NCBI RefSeq assembly: GCF_025628965.1
Contig: NZ_JAOTEN010000001.1
Span: forward strand, 62,001 to 126,000
Direction of reading: 5' to 3'
Source: Chryseobacterium gilvum
GTDB taxonomy: Bacteria > Bacteroidota > Bacteroidia > Flavobacteriales > Weeksellaceae
DNA: 64,000 nt
The notes beneath the pieces are model-generated. The model saw only the letters and a program-made list of their open reading frames with translations. It did no database searches and was not told the DNA's origin. The position numbers and the translations under genes are program-made. The first letter of the stretch is position 1. Every line of letters starts with the position of its first letter. Below are positions 18,180 through 27,552 of this stretch, one piece after another.

Positions 18180-18890
18180 ATGATGGGTTATTATCTTATT
18201 ATAGGAATATCGATGTTGGTGAGCTGGCTGGTTTCCTCGAGATTAAAATCTAAGTTTGAATATTATTCTAATGTTTACCTCCGTAACGGACTGTCTGGTA
18301 AGGAAATAGCAGAAAAAATGTTAAGAGACAACGGCATTCACGATGTACAGGTTATTTCTGTTCCCGGTCAACTGACCGATCATTATAATCCGGCTGATAA
18401 AACAGTCAACCTTTCTGAAGGCGTTTATATGCAAAGAAACGCCGCTGCTGCTGCAGTTGCAGCTCATGAATGTGGTCACGCAGTACAGCACGCTGTAGGA
18501 TATTCTATGTTACAGCTGAGATCAAAGTTAGTTCCTGCCGTTCAGATCAGTTCGAATCTCATGCAGTTTGTGTTAATAGGGGGTTTGGTGATCATGGGAG
18601 CAACCAGAACCGTGCAGGATCCTAACGGAAATACCCTAGTTTTAGCAATCGGAGTAATTATGTTTGCAATAACGACTCTTTTTGCTTTTATCACCCTACC
18701 TGTAGAATACGATGCAAGCAACAGAGCAATGAAATGGCTGAAAGATTCAGGAACGGTTACTGCTGAAGAATTTGTAGGGGTTAAAGACAGTCTTACCTGG
18801 GCTGCAAGAACGTACGTAGTCGCTGCGATAGGCTCATTGGTACAATTGCTGTATTGGGCTTCCTTACTATTGGGCGGGAGAAGAAATTAA
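18180..18890 (+). CDS. Membrane zinc metallopeptidase, YugP type
   Basis: 236 residues. AAHECGHAVQHA contains the zinc motif HExxH (H96-E97-C98-G99-H100). An N-terminal helix and three further hydrophobic segments (about 118-140, 150-172, 210-230) anchor it in the inner membrane. Length and motif fit the neutral zinc metallopeptidase family of B. subtilis YugP; substrates are not established. ATG-ATG at the start leaves one residue of ambiguity. A terminator follows, so it is probably monocistronic. Confidence 0.85.
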   Translation: MMGYYLIIGISMLVSWLVSSRLKSKFEYYSNVYLRNGLSGKEIAEKMLRDNGIHDVQVISVPGQLTDHYNPADKTVNLSEGVYMQRNAAAAAVAAHECGHAVQHAVGYSMLQLRSKLVPAVQISSNLMQFVLIGGLVIMGATRTVQDPNGNTLVLAIGVIMFAITTLFAFITLPVEYDASNRAMKWLKDSGTVTAEEFVGVKDSLTWAARTYVVAAIGSLVQLLYWASLLLGGRRN

Positions 18891-18915
18891 TTTTTATATT
18901 CATATTAGTATATTG

Positions 18916-18943
18916 CATCTCAGATCATTTCTGAGATGTTTTT
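18916..18943 (+). terminator. Terminator after the metallopeptidase gene
   Basis: CATCTCAG (18916-18923) pairs with CTGAGATG (18931-18938) around a 7-nt loop, followed by five T. Its presence argues against a start of the next gene at 18913. Confidence 0.85.
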
Positions 18944-18977
18944 ATTTGCAAAACATGCATTTGATTAAAGAATTATT

Positions 18978-18985
18978 TATTTTTG
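18978..18985 (+). promoter_or_regulatory. -7 element before the 18997 membrane protein gene
   Basis: TATTTTTG matches TAnnTTTG and ends 11 nt before ATG 18997, giving a very short leader and supporting that start. Confidence 0.5.
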
Positions 18986-18996
18986 ATAAAACATTG

Positions 18997-20124
18997 ATGA
19001 AAATTTTAATGCTTAAAAAGAAAATATTTAATCAAGAAAATCAACAGATAGCTTATTTGATCAAGGGCATTGGTTTCTTTTGGCTGATCACTAAACTTTG
19101 GAGTTATAAAACATGGCTTGCAGAAAGACTGTATCCTGTCATTCCGCCTGCAGATTTTTTAGAGAACATTCCGAATGGTATTCATCTTTTTCTGTACGGA
19201 TTTTCTCTTTTGAGCTTATTGATCATCATATTTTTCAAACCAAATAGAGTAGTTCTTATTTTGCTACTGATCTCAGAAATAATGAGTTGCAGTTTAGATA
19301 CCGTAAGATGGCAACCTTGGGAATATGTATATATATGCATTATTTTTGTGATTGCCATTAATTTCAGAAAGCCAAAAAACAGCATGTTGATGATACATTT
19401 GCTGTTAATTTCGATGTATTTTTTTAGCGGTTTGCACAAATGCAATGAAGGTTTTCTTACGGAAGTTTGGCTAAATATGTTCCTGAAAGGTTTTTTCGGG
19501 TTTTCAATGGATGTCATATTGCAATACAAACTTTTTTTTGTTGGATTCATAATTCCTGCCGTCGAAATTGTACTCGCCATTTTGCTGCTGATCTCAAAAT
19601 CCAAACGGATCATACGTTATGTATTAATCGGAATGCATGTTGGGATCCTGATTATAATAGGACCTTTCGGGCTGGCTTATAATTCTGTAGTCTGGATTTG
19701 GAATCTGGCTATGATTTTTATCCTATATATCCTATATGAAAAACCGATAGAAGTTCCAGATAACAGATTCATGTACTTAAATATTTTCTGGATTTTACTT
19801 TGGTATGTAATGCCTGTTTTTACTTTTTTTGGAAGCTGGTATCAGTATTTTTCTTTCAGCTTATATTCCGGAAAAGGTTACCAAATGTATTTTTGCGTTC
19901 ACAATAAAGATTTAGAGCGTTATGCTGAACCCGAAAGTATGATGTGTGATGGTATTCCGTCTGTCAATCTTCAGAACTGGGCATTGGAAGAAATAAAATC
20001 TGCGCCCATTCCGGAGCCCGAAATTTACAAAAAGATAGAAGTTTACATGAAGAAAAAATATGCGGATAAAAATATTAAAATTATTTTTTACGATCCGACT
20101 ACAGACAAGATAGAGGAGCAATAA
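18997..20124 (+). CDS. Polytopic membrane protein with C-terminal soluble tail
   Basis: 375 residues from ATG 18997 (MKILMLKKKIFNQENQQ); ATG 19009 is an alternative. Longer in-frame extensions would start inside the preceding terminator. About eight hydrophobic helices run from residue 25 to 290, including YFFSGLHKCNEGFLTEVW, a motif reminiscent of HTTM/DoxX-like membrane proteins. The last 75 residues are soluble and polar. No family is confidently assigned. It is convergent with yigZ, with 2 bp between the stops. Confidence 0.7.
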   Translation: MKILMLKKKIFNQENQQIAYLIKGIGFFWLITKLWSYKTWLAERLYPVIPPADFLENIPNGIHLFLYGFSLLSLLIIIFFKPNRVVLILLLISEIMSCSLDTVRWQPWEYVYICIIFVIAINFRKPKNSMLMIHLLLISMYFFSGLHKCNEGFLTEVWLNMFLKGFFGFSMDVILQYKLFFVGFIIPAVEIVLAILLLISKSKRIIRYVLIGMHVGILIIIGPFGLAYNSVVWIWNLAMIFILYILYEKPIEVPDNRFMYLNIFWILLWYVMPVFTFFGSWYQYFSFSLYSGKGYQMYFCVHNKDLERYAEPESMMCDGIPSVNLQNWALEEIKSAPIPEPEIYKKIEVYMKKKYADKNIKIIFYDPTTDKIEEQ

Positions 20125-20126
20125 TC

Positions 20127-20729
20127 TTAATTTATTTTACAGGTTACATTATTCATTTCAGAAAGATTTTTAAAAATTTCTTCCTGTTGTTTCATTTTTA
20201 TTTTAGCCACAATAACAGCCGTTTGCTCAGAGTCAAACTTTAAAATCTTCGCATTATATTTTTCTAGAAGGGTAAATATACTATTCTGAATACTGAAAGG
20301 AAACTGTATTTCTATTTCAGATTCGAGTTCTTTTGTGATAAGGGTGGCTTCTTCGAGAGTGTTTTTTGCAGACTCTTTGTACGCTTTTACCAACCCGGAA
20401 ACACCCAGTTTGGTTCCGCCGTAATAACGGACGACAATGACCAGAATATGGGTAATTTCATGCGCCAAAAGTTGGTTGTAAATCGGTAGACCTGCGCTTC
20501 CGGAAGGTTCACCATCGTCATTCGCGCGGTAATTTTCACCATTTAACCCCATTCTGAACGCATAGCAGTGATGGGTCGCTTTCGGATGTTCTGCTCGTAC
20601 TTTTTCCAAAGCTTTTTTAAGCTCATTTTCATTCTGTACAGGAAAGGCAAATCCGATGAATTTACTTCCTTTTTCTTTAATGATGATATTTTCGATAGGT
20701 CGATCGATGGTTTTATATTCGTACAGCAT
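20127..20729 (-). CDS. yigZ: YigZ/IMPACT family protein
   Basis: 200 residues. The N-terminal UPF0029 domain has FIGFAFPVQNENELKKAL, HHCYAFRMG, NDDGEPSGSAGLPI and VVRYYGGTKLGVSGLVKAY, all signatures of the family; the C-terminal 70 residues are the ferredoxin-like DUF1949-type domain. The mammalian relative IMPACT affects translation control, but the bacterial role is not settled. It lies 11 bp downstream of ribD and probably shares its transcript. Confidence 0.92.
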   Translation of the reverse strand: MLYEYKTIDRPIENIIIKEKGSKFIGFAFPVQNENELKKALEKVRAEHPKATHHCYAFRMGLNGENYRANDDGEPSGSAGLPIYNQLLAHEITHILVIVVRYYGGTKLGVSGLVKAYKESAKNTLEEATLITKELESEIEIQFPFSIQNSIFTLLEKYNAKILKFDSEQTAVIVAKIKMKQQEEIFKNLSEMNNVTCKIN

Positions 20730-20740
20730 GTTTCAGTTCT

Positions 20741-21766
20741 CTAATAAGTATTTTGATAAAACTCGATACTATTATCTCTGTATTTTCTGGTATCTTTTAA
20801 CATATGGTTAAAATCGGGAGCTTTTGTTCCGTTTTCAAACCTTGCATTTTCATTTTTTATGATAATTGCTTCATCCCAAAGATTTGCTTCAATGAATTTC
20901 TGTAAAGTGTACCTTCCGCCTTCAATAATCACAGACTGTATCTGTTCATGATATAACGCTTCCATAAGACGGGCTAAGAAGTTTTCTTTCTTAATTTTAA
21001 TAAAATGAATATGATCCTGAATTTCTTCCTTGTTCAAATTAAAAACTAAAGTCTTCGCTTCAGGATTATAAATAGTAAAATCTGCAGGAACTTTTAAATC
21101 AAAATCGATTAAAATTCTTACCGGGTTTTCACCTTCTACATTTCGTACGGTAAGACTCGGATTATCATTCAAAGCAGTCTGTGTTCCTACTAAAATAGCA
21201 TGTTCATCGCTTCTCCACTGGTGTACAAACTGATTGACAAGATCATTGGAAATAGACGTCGGCTTAAAATTCTTATCCATAAAGCCGTCTCCGGATTGCG
21301 CCCATTTAAGAATGATAAAAGGCCTTTTCTTTTCATGAAACGTAAAAAATCTTTTATTTAAAATCATACATTCTTTTTCCAGTACTCCGGAAGCTACCTC
21401 AATTCCTGCTTCCTGAATGATTTTTTTTCCTTTTCCGTTCACTTTATCATGAGAATCCATGGCTCCGATCACTACTTTTTTAAAGCCTAATTCTTTGATT
21501 TTCAAAGCGCAAGGCGGTGTTTTTCCGTAATGAGCGCAAGGCTCGAGAGAAACGTAAATGGTAGATTCTGGAATCAGGTCTTTATCTTTTACAGAATTAA
21601 TGGCATTGATTTCAGCATGATTTTCACCGGCTTTGTGATGATATCCTTCTCCGATAATCTTGCCGTCATGCACGATCACACTTCCGACTAGAGGATTGGG
21701 ATATGTTTTTCCTAATGCTTTCTGAGCCAATTCGATGCATCGCTGTATGTAAAATTCGTCTTTCAT
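20741..21766 (-). CDS. ribD: Bifunctional riboflavin biosynthesis protein RibD
   Basis: 341 residues. The N-terminal deaminase removes the amino group from diaminohydroxyphosphoribosylaminopyrimidine; zinc ligands are H50 (HAE), C77 and C86 (EPCAHYGKTPPC). The C-terminal reductase domain (from about 150; RPFIILKWAQSGDGFMD, then VIIEGGRYTLQKFIEANLWDE) uses NADPH. These are the second and third steps of riboflavin synthesis. Length is typical. The remaining rib genes are not in the window. Confidence 0.95.
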   Translation of the reverse strand: MKDEFYIQRCIELAQKALGKTYPNPLVGSVIVHDGKIIGEGYHHKAGENHAEINAINSVKDKDLIPESTIYVSLEPCAHYGKTPPCALKIKELGFKKVVIGAMDSHDKVNGKGKKIIQEAGIEVASGVLEKECMILNKRFFTFHEKKRPFIILKWAQSGDGFMDKNFKPTSISNDLVNQFVHQWRSDEHAILVGTQTALNDNPSLTVRNVEGENPVRILIDFDLKVPADFTIYNPEAKTLVFNLNKEEIQDHIHFIKIKKENFLARLMEALYHEQIQSVIIEGGRYTLQKFIEANLWDEAIIIKNENARFENGTKAPDFNHMLKDTRKYRDNSIEFYQNTY

Positions 21767-21771
21767 ATCAA

Positions 21772-21803
21772 TAAAAAAGCGAAGACAAATTGCTTTGCTT
21801 CGC
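21772..21803 (-). terminator. Terminator between the DUF349 gene and ribD
   Basis: GCGAAG (21779-21784) pairs with CTTCGC (21798-21803), and inner CAAA/TTTG extends the stem past one bulged A. On the minus strand it is followed by six T, so it ends the DUF349 transcript. Confidence 0.85.
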
Positions 21804-21823
21804 CTTATAGAATTATTTTAATT

Positions 21824-23638
21824 TTAATCTCCTGAAATAATACTGTGAAGGTTCTGCTTCAGCGTTTCCAGGTGAGTTTTTTTATCTTCAATTGTTTGGA
21901 AAGTATCTCTCAGCATAGGATTCTCTTTCGAAGGATTCTTGAAAAATGCCAGATTATTTTCTAATTTCACGATCTCCGCTTCAAGATCTGAGATCTGACT
22001 CTTTATTTTTCTCGCTTTATCGGTCAATTGGTTTTCAGATAAACCTTCCTCTTTCAGCTCGAGCTCATTGATTTTGTTCAGCTTTAATTTTTCTCTTAAC
22101 GTCTTATTAAATTCTGAATTGATGGCGATTTTATCTCGCGGCACTTTCCCAATGTTGTTCCAGGCCGTTTTTATGCTTTCAATTTTCTCAATGCTTCCTT
22201 CTTCGTCAGAAATTGTTTTTAACTCTTCAAGAATTTCTTTTTTCTGTTTATAATTTTCTTTCCAGTTATCGGTAGAAGCATTGCTTTTTTCCCGGTAATT
22301 ATTGAAAAATGTATTACAGGCTTCGCGGAATTCATCCCAGATTTTGTTGGTCATGCTTTTCGGTACATGGCCTATTTTTTTCCAGTCATCCTGCAGTTTT
22401 TTGAAAAGTGCAACAGCCATATCCCAGTCTTCAGACATCATATTATCTTTTGCAGTCTGGATCAGGGCCATTTTTTCATCAAGATTCGTTTGTTGAGAGC
22501 CTTTTAATGATTTATAATAATTATTTTTTGCAGTATTAAAATTTCTGAGTGTGGTTTTAAAATCATTCCAGTTGTTGTTGGATAACTTTCTTGGAACATT
22601 TCCTGTTTTTAAAAATTCAGAACGAAGTTCTTCCACCTTTTTGATAGAATTCTGCCAGTAATTATGATTCGGATTATCGGTAGGTTCAGAAAGCTTTTTA
22701 ATTTCCGCAATAATCTCATTTTTCTTCTCAAGGTTAGCGTTCTGCTCCGATTCTATGGCTGCAGAAAGTTCAGATTTTCGTTCATGGATCTTATTGGAAA
22801 TTTCTTTAAACTCTTCCCATGTTTTTTCGCGGAATTCTTCAGAAACCGGCTCGGCTTCTTCTTTCCAAAGTTTATGCAAATACTGTAGTTCATTCAGAGC
22901 TTTTTGTACTAAAGGCTCATTTTCAAGTTCTTTAGCGCGGGCAATAATATGCTGTCTTTTTTCAAGATTGTGACTGTATTCCTGCTCAAGAAATTCTTTA
23001 TTAAGATCCAGCATCTGATAAAACTGGTTCAGATGATGAAAATAATTATTATTGAGGATTTTAAATTCTGATTTTGCCACCTGTCCCGCATTCGACCATT
23101 CTTCTTTGATCTCACGGATCGATTTAAACAGATTCACACCGGGCTCAGAATTGGTGTACAAGTTTTTAAGCCTTTCGATAATATTCTGACGATGCTCAAG
23201 GTTTTTTTTCTGCTCTTCTTCCTGACCTTTCTGGAAAGCATCGTGCTTCTCTTTGTAAATATGGATTAAGGCAGAAAGTTTTGACTGTGAAGGATGTTCG
23301 AAACTGAAATTTTCAGGTGCATTTCCGGCATTTTCAAACTCGTGTTTTTTATCTTCTATTTCGTCATGAATCGCGTGACTTGCCTTTTCTTTCAGAATTG
23401 TAAATTTTCTGAAATCTTCTCCTGCGTTACCGGAATTGATGATTTTTTCCATCTCTTGCAGCGCATCTGCTAAGGAAATATCTGTTTCTGCCTGATCTTC
23501 ATGGTGTTCCGGTTCCGTTTCAGTTTCATTAGGAGTTGCTTCTTCTTGAGAAGGCTGGCTCTTTGATGTTTCATTGGGAATTTCTTCTGTAGAAATTTTA
23601 TTTTCTTCGTTTTCAGAAAGATTGTTTTCTGTAGTCAT
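21824..23638 (-). CDS. DUF349 repeat protein
   Basis: 604 residues, strongly charged and helical. An acidic low-complexity N-terminus (about residues 1-60) is followed by roughly five or six DUF349 repeats of about 75 residues, recognisable by W-K/N-x-[IV]-G-x-[VA] units such as WSNAGQVAKSEF, WKKIGHVPKSMTNKIWDEF and WNNIGKVPRDK. A coiled coil ends the protein (about 535-600). The function of the family is unknown. It has its own promoter and terminator. Confidence 0.88.
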   Translation of the reverse strand: MTTENNLSENEENKISTEEIPNETSKSQPSQEEATPNETETEPEHHEDQAETDISLADALQEMEKIINSGNAGEDFRKFTILKEKASHAIHDEIEDKKHEFENAGNAPENFSFEHPSQSKLSALIHIYKEKHDAFQKGQEEEQKKNLEHRQNIIERLKNLYTNSEPGVNLFKSIREIKEEWSNAGQVAKSEFKILNNNYFHHLNQFYQMLDLNKEFLEQEYSHNLEKRQHIIARAKELENEPLVQKALNELQYLHKLWKEEAEPVSEEFREKTWEEFKEISNKIHERKSELSAAIESEQNANLEKKNEIIAEIKKLSEPTDNPNHNYWQNSIKKVEELRSEFLKTGNVPRKLSNNNWNDFKTTLRNFNTAKNNYYKSLKGSQQTNLDEKMALIQTAKDNMMSEDWDMAVALFKKLQDDWKKIGHVPKSMTNKIWDEFREACNTFFNNYREKSNASTDNWKENYKQKKEILEELKTISDEEGSIEKIESIKTAWNNIGKVPRDKIAINSEFNKTLREKLKLNKINELELKEEGLSENQLTDKARKIKSQISDLEAEIVKLENNLAFFKNPSKENPMLRDTFQTIEDKKTHLETLKQNLHSIISGD

Positions 23639-23690
23639 AGCAAATCTTTTTTGTGAATGGCGCTTATTGTGTTTAAATATAGCAAAAAGC

Positions 23691-23698
23691 CAAATATA
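23691..23698 (-). promoter_or_regulatory. -7 element upstream of the DUF349 gene
   Basis: Minus-strand TATATTTG in the 73-bp gap after aroE, giving a leader of about 48 nt. Confidence 0.5.
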
Positions 23699-23711
23699 AT
23701 ACTAATTTATG

Positions 23712-24449
23712 TTATTTTTTTCTAAAAGACCAAATTTCCCAGGCTTTTTCTGCCTGTTGTTCAAGCATGAAAAGCCCGTTGACGGTTTTTGCCCCTTTTT
23801 CTGATGCTCTGATCATAAATTGGGTACAACTGGGGTTGTAAATCAGGTCAATGACAAGATGTTTTTCAGAAAGGCCTTCAAAGGGAAACCTGATACAATT
23901 ATTAACATCAGGAAAAGTACCTACAGGAGTGCACTGTACAATAATCTGATGATTTTCAACGGTTTGACGGTCTAAATTTTCAAAATTAATTTCTGATTTT
24001 CTTGAAATTGTTTCTGATGGGATATTGTATTTGTCAAAAACATATCTTACCGCTTTTGCGGCGCCTCCGTTTCCTAGAATCAAAGCTGCATGATGATGTT
24101 TTTTTATATGAATCAATAATGTTTTTTCAAACCCAAAAGCATCTGTATTATATCCTTTCTTTTTTCCATTTTCAATGACTACACAGTTCACAGCCCCTAT
24201 TTTCTGTGCTTCTTCACTCAGCTCATCCAGATAGCTGATTATTTTTTCTTTGTAAGGAATGGTTACGTTAAACCCTAAAAGCTGTGGATCGGAAAACAAA
24301 GTTTCAACGTGGCCGATTTCTTCAAGATCAAAAATATCATAGGAATAATCATTCAATTTTAATTTTTGAAATTTATCTTCAAAAAAAATTTTTGAAAAAG
24401 AATATGAAATATTTCTGCCGACCAAGCCTAATTTTTTTTTGCTAATCAT
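23712..24449 (-). CDS. aroE: Shikimate dehydrogenase
   Basis: 245 residues; reduces 3-dehydroshikimate to shikimate with NADPH in aromatic amino acid synthesis. The substrate loop is ISYSFSKIFFEDKF, the catalytic lysine is K67 in NVTIPYKEKI, the dinucleotide site is LILGNGGAAKAV, and NTDAFGF and VIDLIYNPSCT are further signatures. It is slightly shorter than the E. coli enzyme (272). It has a -7 element directly at its start codon. Confidence 0.94.
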   Translation of the reverse strand: MISKKKLGLVGRNISYSFSKIFFEDKFQKLKLNDYSYDIFDLEEIGHVETLFSDPQLLGFNVTIPYKEKIISYLDELSEEAQKIGAVNCVVIENGKKKGYNTDAFGFEKTLLIHIKKHHHAALILGNGGAAKAVRYVFDKYNIPSETISRKSEINFENLDRQTVENHQIIVQCTPVGTFPDVNNCIRFPFEGLSEKHLVIDLIYNPSCTQFMIRASEKGAKTVNGLFMLEQQAEKAWEIWSFRKK

Positions 24450-24453
24450 TTTT

Positions 24454-24461
24454 CAAAAATA
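24454..24461 (-). promoter_or_regulatory. -7 element abutting the aroE start codon
   Basis: Minus-strand TATTTTTG ends 4 nt before the aroE ATG, predicting a leaderless or nearly leaderless mRNA. It overlaps the T-tract of the terminator just upstream. Confidence 0.5.
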
Positions 24462-24488
24462 AAAAAAAGACCGAAAGTATCGGTCTTT
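24461..24488 (-). terminator. Terminator of the endonuclease I gene
   Basis: AAAGACCGA (24466-24474) pairs perfectly with TCGGTCTTT (24480-24488) around a 5-nt loop. On the minus strand a run of T follows. Confidence 0.9.
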
Positions 24489-24508
24489 ACATTAGGTATT
24501 TTATTATG

Positions 24509-26290
24509 TTATTCTACAATAAACTTTGCAGAAGTCATATCTGTTTTAATAATGTACACTCCTTTTGAAATTCCCTGAAGGGATATTTTATTAGAATTTT
24601 TGAAAGGGTTGGATATATTCTGAAGCAGTTTTCCGGAAAGGTCATAGATTTCAGCTTTCGAAATTTTGCTCAGATTTTCACCTTTTACAAACAGCTCGTG
24701 ATTTTTTACAGGATTCGGGTAAATGGTGAATGCCGATTTATCTTTTGCTGTTTCACTGGTCGCCAAAGAGGTTAAACATGTCCAACTAAGATCATCGATC
24801 GCCACTCTGTTTCCTGTGACAGGGTTTACCAGTTTGATGATGACGTTTCCGCTTACATTGATATTGCTGATCGTCGTGGTTGTTGGCGTTGTAGCATTAT
24901 AAGGAATTGTTCCTACCTGCACGCCGTTAATTTCTACATTCAGGCTTCCGTCAGAACCTGCAAATTTCAATTGTGCGGTTACGGTCAAAGTCTGAATTCC
25001 TCCGGAAACTGCAGTACTGGTAAGATTTCCATTTCTTACTGTGATGGCTTTTCCGTTGATTGTCTGATCTGTTCTGGAGTCTGTCGCTGTCCAGGTAATA
25101 GAATTATTGGTCCATGTTTGGGTTGCATATCCTGAAGAGGCAGCCGGAGTATTTTCGAAATTTTCTGTTCCGCAGCTTCCTCCCCCTGCAGGTCCTGCAA
25201 GTGTAGTTGCGGTCGCAGTATTACTTTGTAGGGAAGAATTCCCTGCAGCATCTTTTACAATGATATAGAAAGTGTACGGGGAAGAAGGATTTAATCCTGA
25301 AACTGTTGCCGTAGTCCCTGTAACGGTGGAATATAATACACCATTTACATAGATTTCATAACCGCTTACTCCGATATTATCCGTTCCTGCCGTCCAGCTT
25401 AATGACACTGAATTGGAAGTTGGATTGGTCGCTGCCACATTGGTCGCTGCTGTAGGAGCCTGAGTGTCTACAACCGGTGTTCCCCAAACCTGATTCACAA
25501 ATGCGGGATTGTCAATATAAGGATTTCTGTTTCCCTGATACGCGTAAGAAGCATTGTTTCTGCTGATTTCTGCAGGAGAAACCGGGTCTAAAGCATTCCA
25601 AGCTAATAGCTGATTCAGTTCCCAGGTTTGTAAGCCGGGAAAAGAAGAGCTTCCCAGCATATTTCCGCTGGTAAAACCGGAAAGTTGTGTTTCATATCGG
25701 GTTACAAAATAGAAAATCATTCTTGCCACATCACCTTTAAATGCATCAACGGGCTCGAATACCGTTCCCGAATATCCTGCAGATATGGAAGTTCCTAATT
25801 TTGAGCCGTTTAGCGATGTGTATGAAGCGGATCCTACTTTTCCGAAAGGAAAATTAGATCTCATGCCATTTACTTTTCCGTCAGTTGGCCTTATAAAATG
25901 GATATCTGCAACCATCGGTGAAGCCGAATTGAATAAACTTTGCGGAACAATATGTTCTCTGTTGTAGCAATCACCCTCGCTGTTATACGATCCGCACTGT
26001 CCGGAAGTAATGGTGAAATTATATGGATCTGCACCGCTTGCATTTTCGGAATAAATATCTAAAACCGTTCCGTCATTTTCGTAAAAATAATCGCGGTCTG
26101 TGGTTTGATAACCGGTCCATAATCCATTATAACCGTGATCCTGATGACCGTTTGTAATGATGGTTTTAAGAGCGGTTTTTAAAGCTGCTCCCGTTAAAGT
26201 TGCTGTTCCGTTGTAATAGTTTGGCGGAGCTTGCGCCAAAACATGTAAAAATGTAAGGCTTAGTAAAAATGAATATACTATTCGTTTCAT
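24509..26290 (-). CDS. Secreted endonuclease I with FN3 and T9SS sorting domain
   Basis: 593 residues. A signal peptide (MKRIVYSFLLSLTFLHVLA) precedes an endonuclease I domain (about 30-265) with the catalytic CYNREHIVPQSLF and FMNRSNFP-like MRSNFPFGKV. Next come a fibronectin type III domain (about 275-365; SVSLSWTAGTDNIGVSGYE), a beta-rich domain (about 375-505), and a C-terminal T9SS type A sorting domain (FTIYPNPVKNHELFVKG to the end). It is expected to be exported through the Sec and type IX systems to the surface or medium and to degrade nucleic acid. Monocistronic. Confidence 0.93.
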   Translation of the reverse strand: MKRIVYSFLLSLTFLHVLAQAPPNYYNGTATLTGAALKTALKTIITNGHQDHGYNGLWTGYQTTDRDYFYENDGTVLDIYSENASGADPYNFTITSGQCGSYNSEGDCYNREHIVPQSLFNSASPMVADIHFIRPTDGKVNGMRSNFPFGKVGSASYTSLNGSKLGTSISAGYSGTVFEPVDAFKGDVARMIFYFVTRYETQLSGFTSGNMLGSSSFPGLQTWELNQLLAWNALDPVSPAEISRNNASYAYQGNRNPYIDNPAFVNQVWGTPVVDTQAPTAATNVAATNPTSNSVSLSWTAGTDNIGVSGYEIYVNGVLYSTVTGTTATVSGLNPSSPYTFYIIVKDAAGNSSLQSNTATATTLAGPAGGGSCGTENFENTPAASSGYATQTWTNNSITWTATDSRTDQTINGKAITVRNGNLTSTAVSGGIQTLTVTAQLKFAGSDGSLNVEINGVQVGTIPYNATTPTTTTISNINVSGNVIIKLVNPVTGNRVAIDDLSWTCLTSLATSETAKDKSAFTIYPNPVKNHELFVKGENLSKISKAEIYDLSGKLLQNISNPFKNSNKISLQGISKGVYIIKTDMTSAKFIVE

Positions 26291-26309
26291 TATAAAAAAA
26301 ATTGGAAGC

Positions 26310-26317
26310 CAAAATTA
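26310..26317 (-). promoter_or_regulatory. -7 element of the endonuclease gene
   Basis: Minus-strand TAATTTTG, 20 bp before the start at 26290. Confidence 0.5.
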
Positions 26318-26340
26318 CGAAAAAAATTAACTCTAAAATA

Positions 26341-27546
26341 TTAATTTTTAGTAATATATTCTTTACTGATTTTTGAAAAGAACCAGGAAATTCCGAATCC
26401 GAATACACACGCGGTTGCTGCAACGATCAGATAATTTTTTCCTACTAATTTTACAGGGAAAGGTAAAGTCGCATTGGCCCTGAAAATTCCTGTATAAAGC
26501 TGGAAGTAGCAGAGAATGGTTCCTATAATCAAACCGGTAATAATTCCTAAAATGACAATTAAAATCCCGGTGTAGAAATAAACATCCCTTAAATGGCCGA
26601 GAGGAAAACCTAAAGAAATTAAAGATTTTGCCTGTTGTTTTTTGTCGAGCTGCAGTATAATGATGGCGCCTGCAAGATTAAAAGTCGTTATAAAAATCAC
26701 CAGTGCGAAAATGAGATAAATGAAGAGCTTTTCTGTATTAATCATTTTCCAGAATGCTGCATTTTCTTCCTGTTTGGTTTTGATCTCTATGTTTTTCCCC
26801 AATGATGAGAGCAGGTTTTGCTTTACAGCCTCTGTATTCTCAGGGTTTTTCAGTTTGATCACAATTTGATAGGCAGATTTCTTAGGCAGTGCCAGTAATT
26901 CTTCGGCGAGTTCTACCGGTGCGATGATGTAGTTATTCAGCTGCTCATTTCCGGGAAACAATCCGGTCACCAGAATATCTTTCTTATTGTAAATATCTTC
27001 TTCTTTAGTAATAATTCCCGTTCCGGGTTTTGGCATAAAGACGGTTGCATAGTAATTTGCAGTGTCTACCGGAATCGACAGCCTGTTGTCCAGAGAGTTT
27101 TCCATCAGTACTTCGTTGGAATACTGAAAGCTGGGATATTTTCCAAAAAAAATACTTTTATCAATAGGGTTTACCTTTGTGTATGCAGAATCTACGCCTC
27201 TTAAATACGCAATATCCCCTTTTTCACCATATTTGATATATACTTTTTCTTCAATCACTCTTGAAAAGCTGCTGATGTCTTTGTTTTTCGATAAAATGGA
27301 ACTGATCTTTGTAAAATGATCAATCGTTTTTCCTGTAGTGCTTTTTATGGTAAGATCTGCATGAAGATTGGAAATCAGGTCTTTATTAAGATCTTCAAGG
27401 CCTGAAAAAACTGAAATGATCACAAACATTGCGGTAACGGCAACACTCATTGCACCGACTGATAACCAGGTAATAAAGGTTACAGCGGTGCTTCCTTTTT
27501 TGGATAAAAGGTATCTGGATGCGATATAAAATGCAATGTTTTTCAA
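26341..27546 (-). CDS. ABC transporter permease, LolC/FtsX type
   Basis: 401 residues. One helix near residue 25-48, a large periplasmic MacB-like domain (about 50-270), then three helices (about 275-300, 320-350, 370-392) is the FtsX-superfamily plan. The N-terminus FYIASRYLLSKKGSTAVTFI is typical of lipoprotein-releasing LolC/LolE proteins. No ATPase gene is adjacent, so the partner must be elsewhere. It follows rbfA by 6 bp and is probably co-transcribed. Confidence 0.88.
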   Translation of the reverse strand: MKNIAFYIASRYLLSKKGSTAVTFITWLSVGAMSVAVTAMFVIISVFSGLEDLNKDLISNLHADLTIKSTTGKTIDHFTKISSILSKNKDISSFSRVIEEKVYIKYGEKGDIAYLRGVDSAYTKVNPIDKSIFFGKYPSFQYSNEVLMENSLDNRLSIPVDTANYYATVFMPKPGTGIITKEEDIYNKKDILVTGLFPGNEQLNNYIIAPVELAEELLALPKKSAYQIVIKLKNPENTEAVKQNLLSSLGKNIEIKTKQEENAAFWKMINTEKLFIYLIFALVIFITTFNLAGAIIILQLDKKQQAKSLISLGFPLGHLRDVYFYTGILIVILGIITGLIIGTILCYFQLYTGIFRANATLPFPVKLVGKNYLIVAATACVFGFGISWFFSKISKEYITKN

Positions 27547-27552
27547 ACTTTT

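Noticed and set aside
18913-18996. Longer N-terminus for the membrane protein at 18997
   Set aside because: Those starts lie inside or just after a clear terminator hairpin and upstream of a matching -7 element, so they would not be transcribed as part of the gene.
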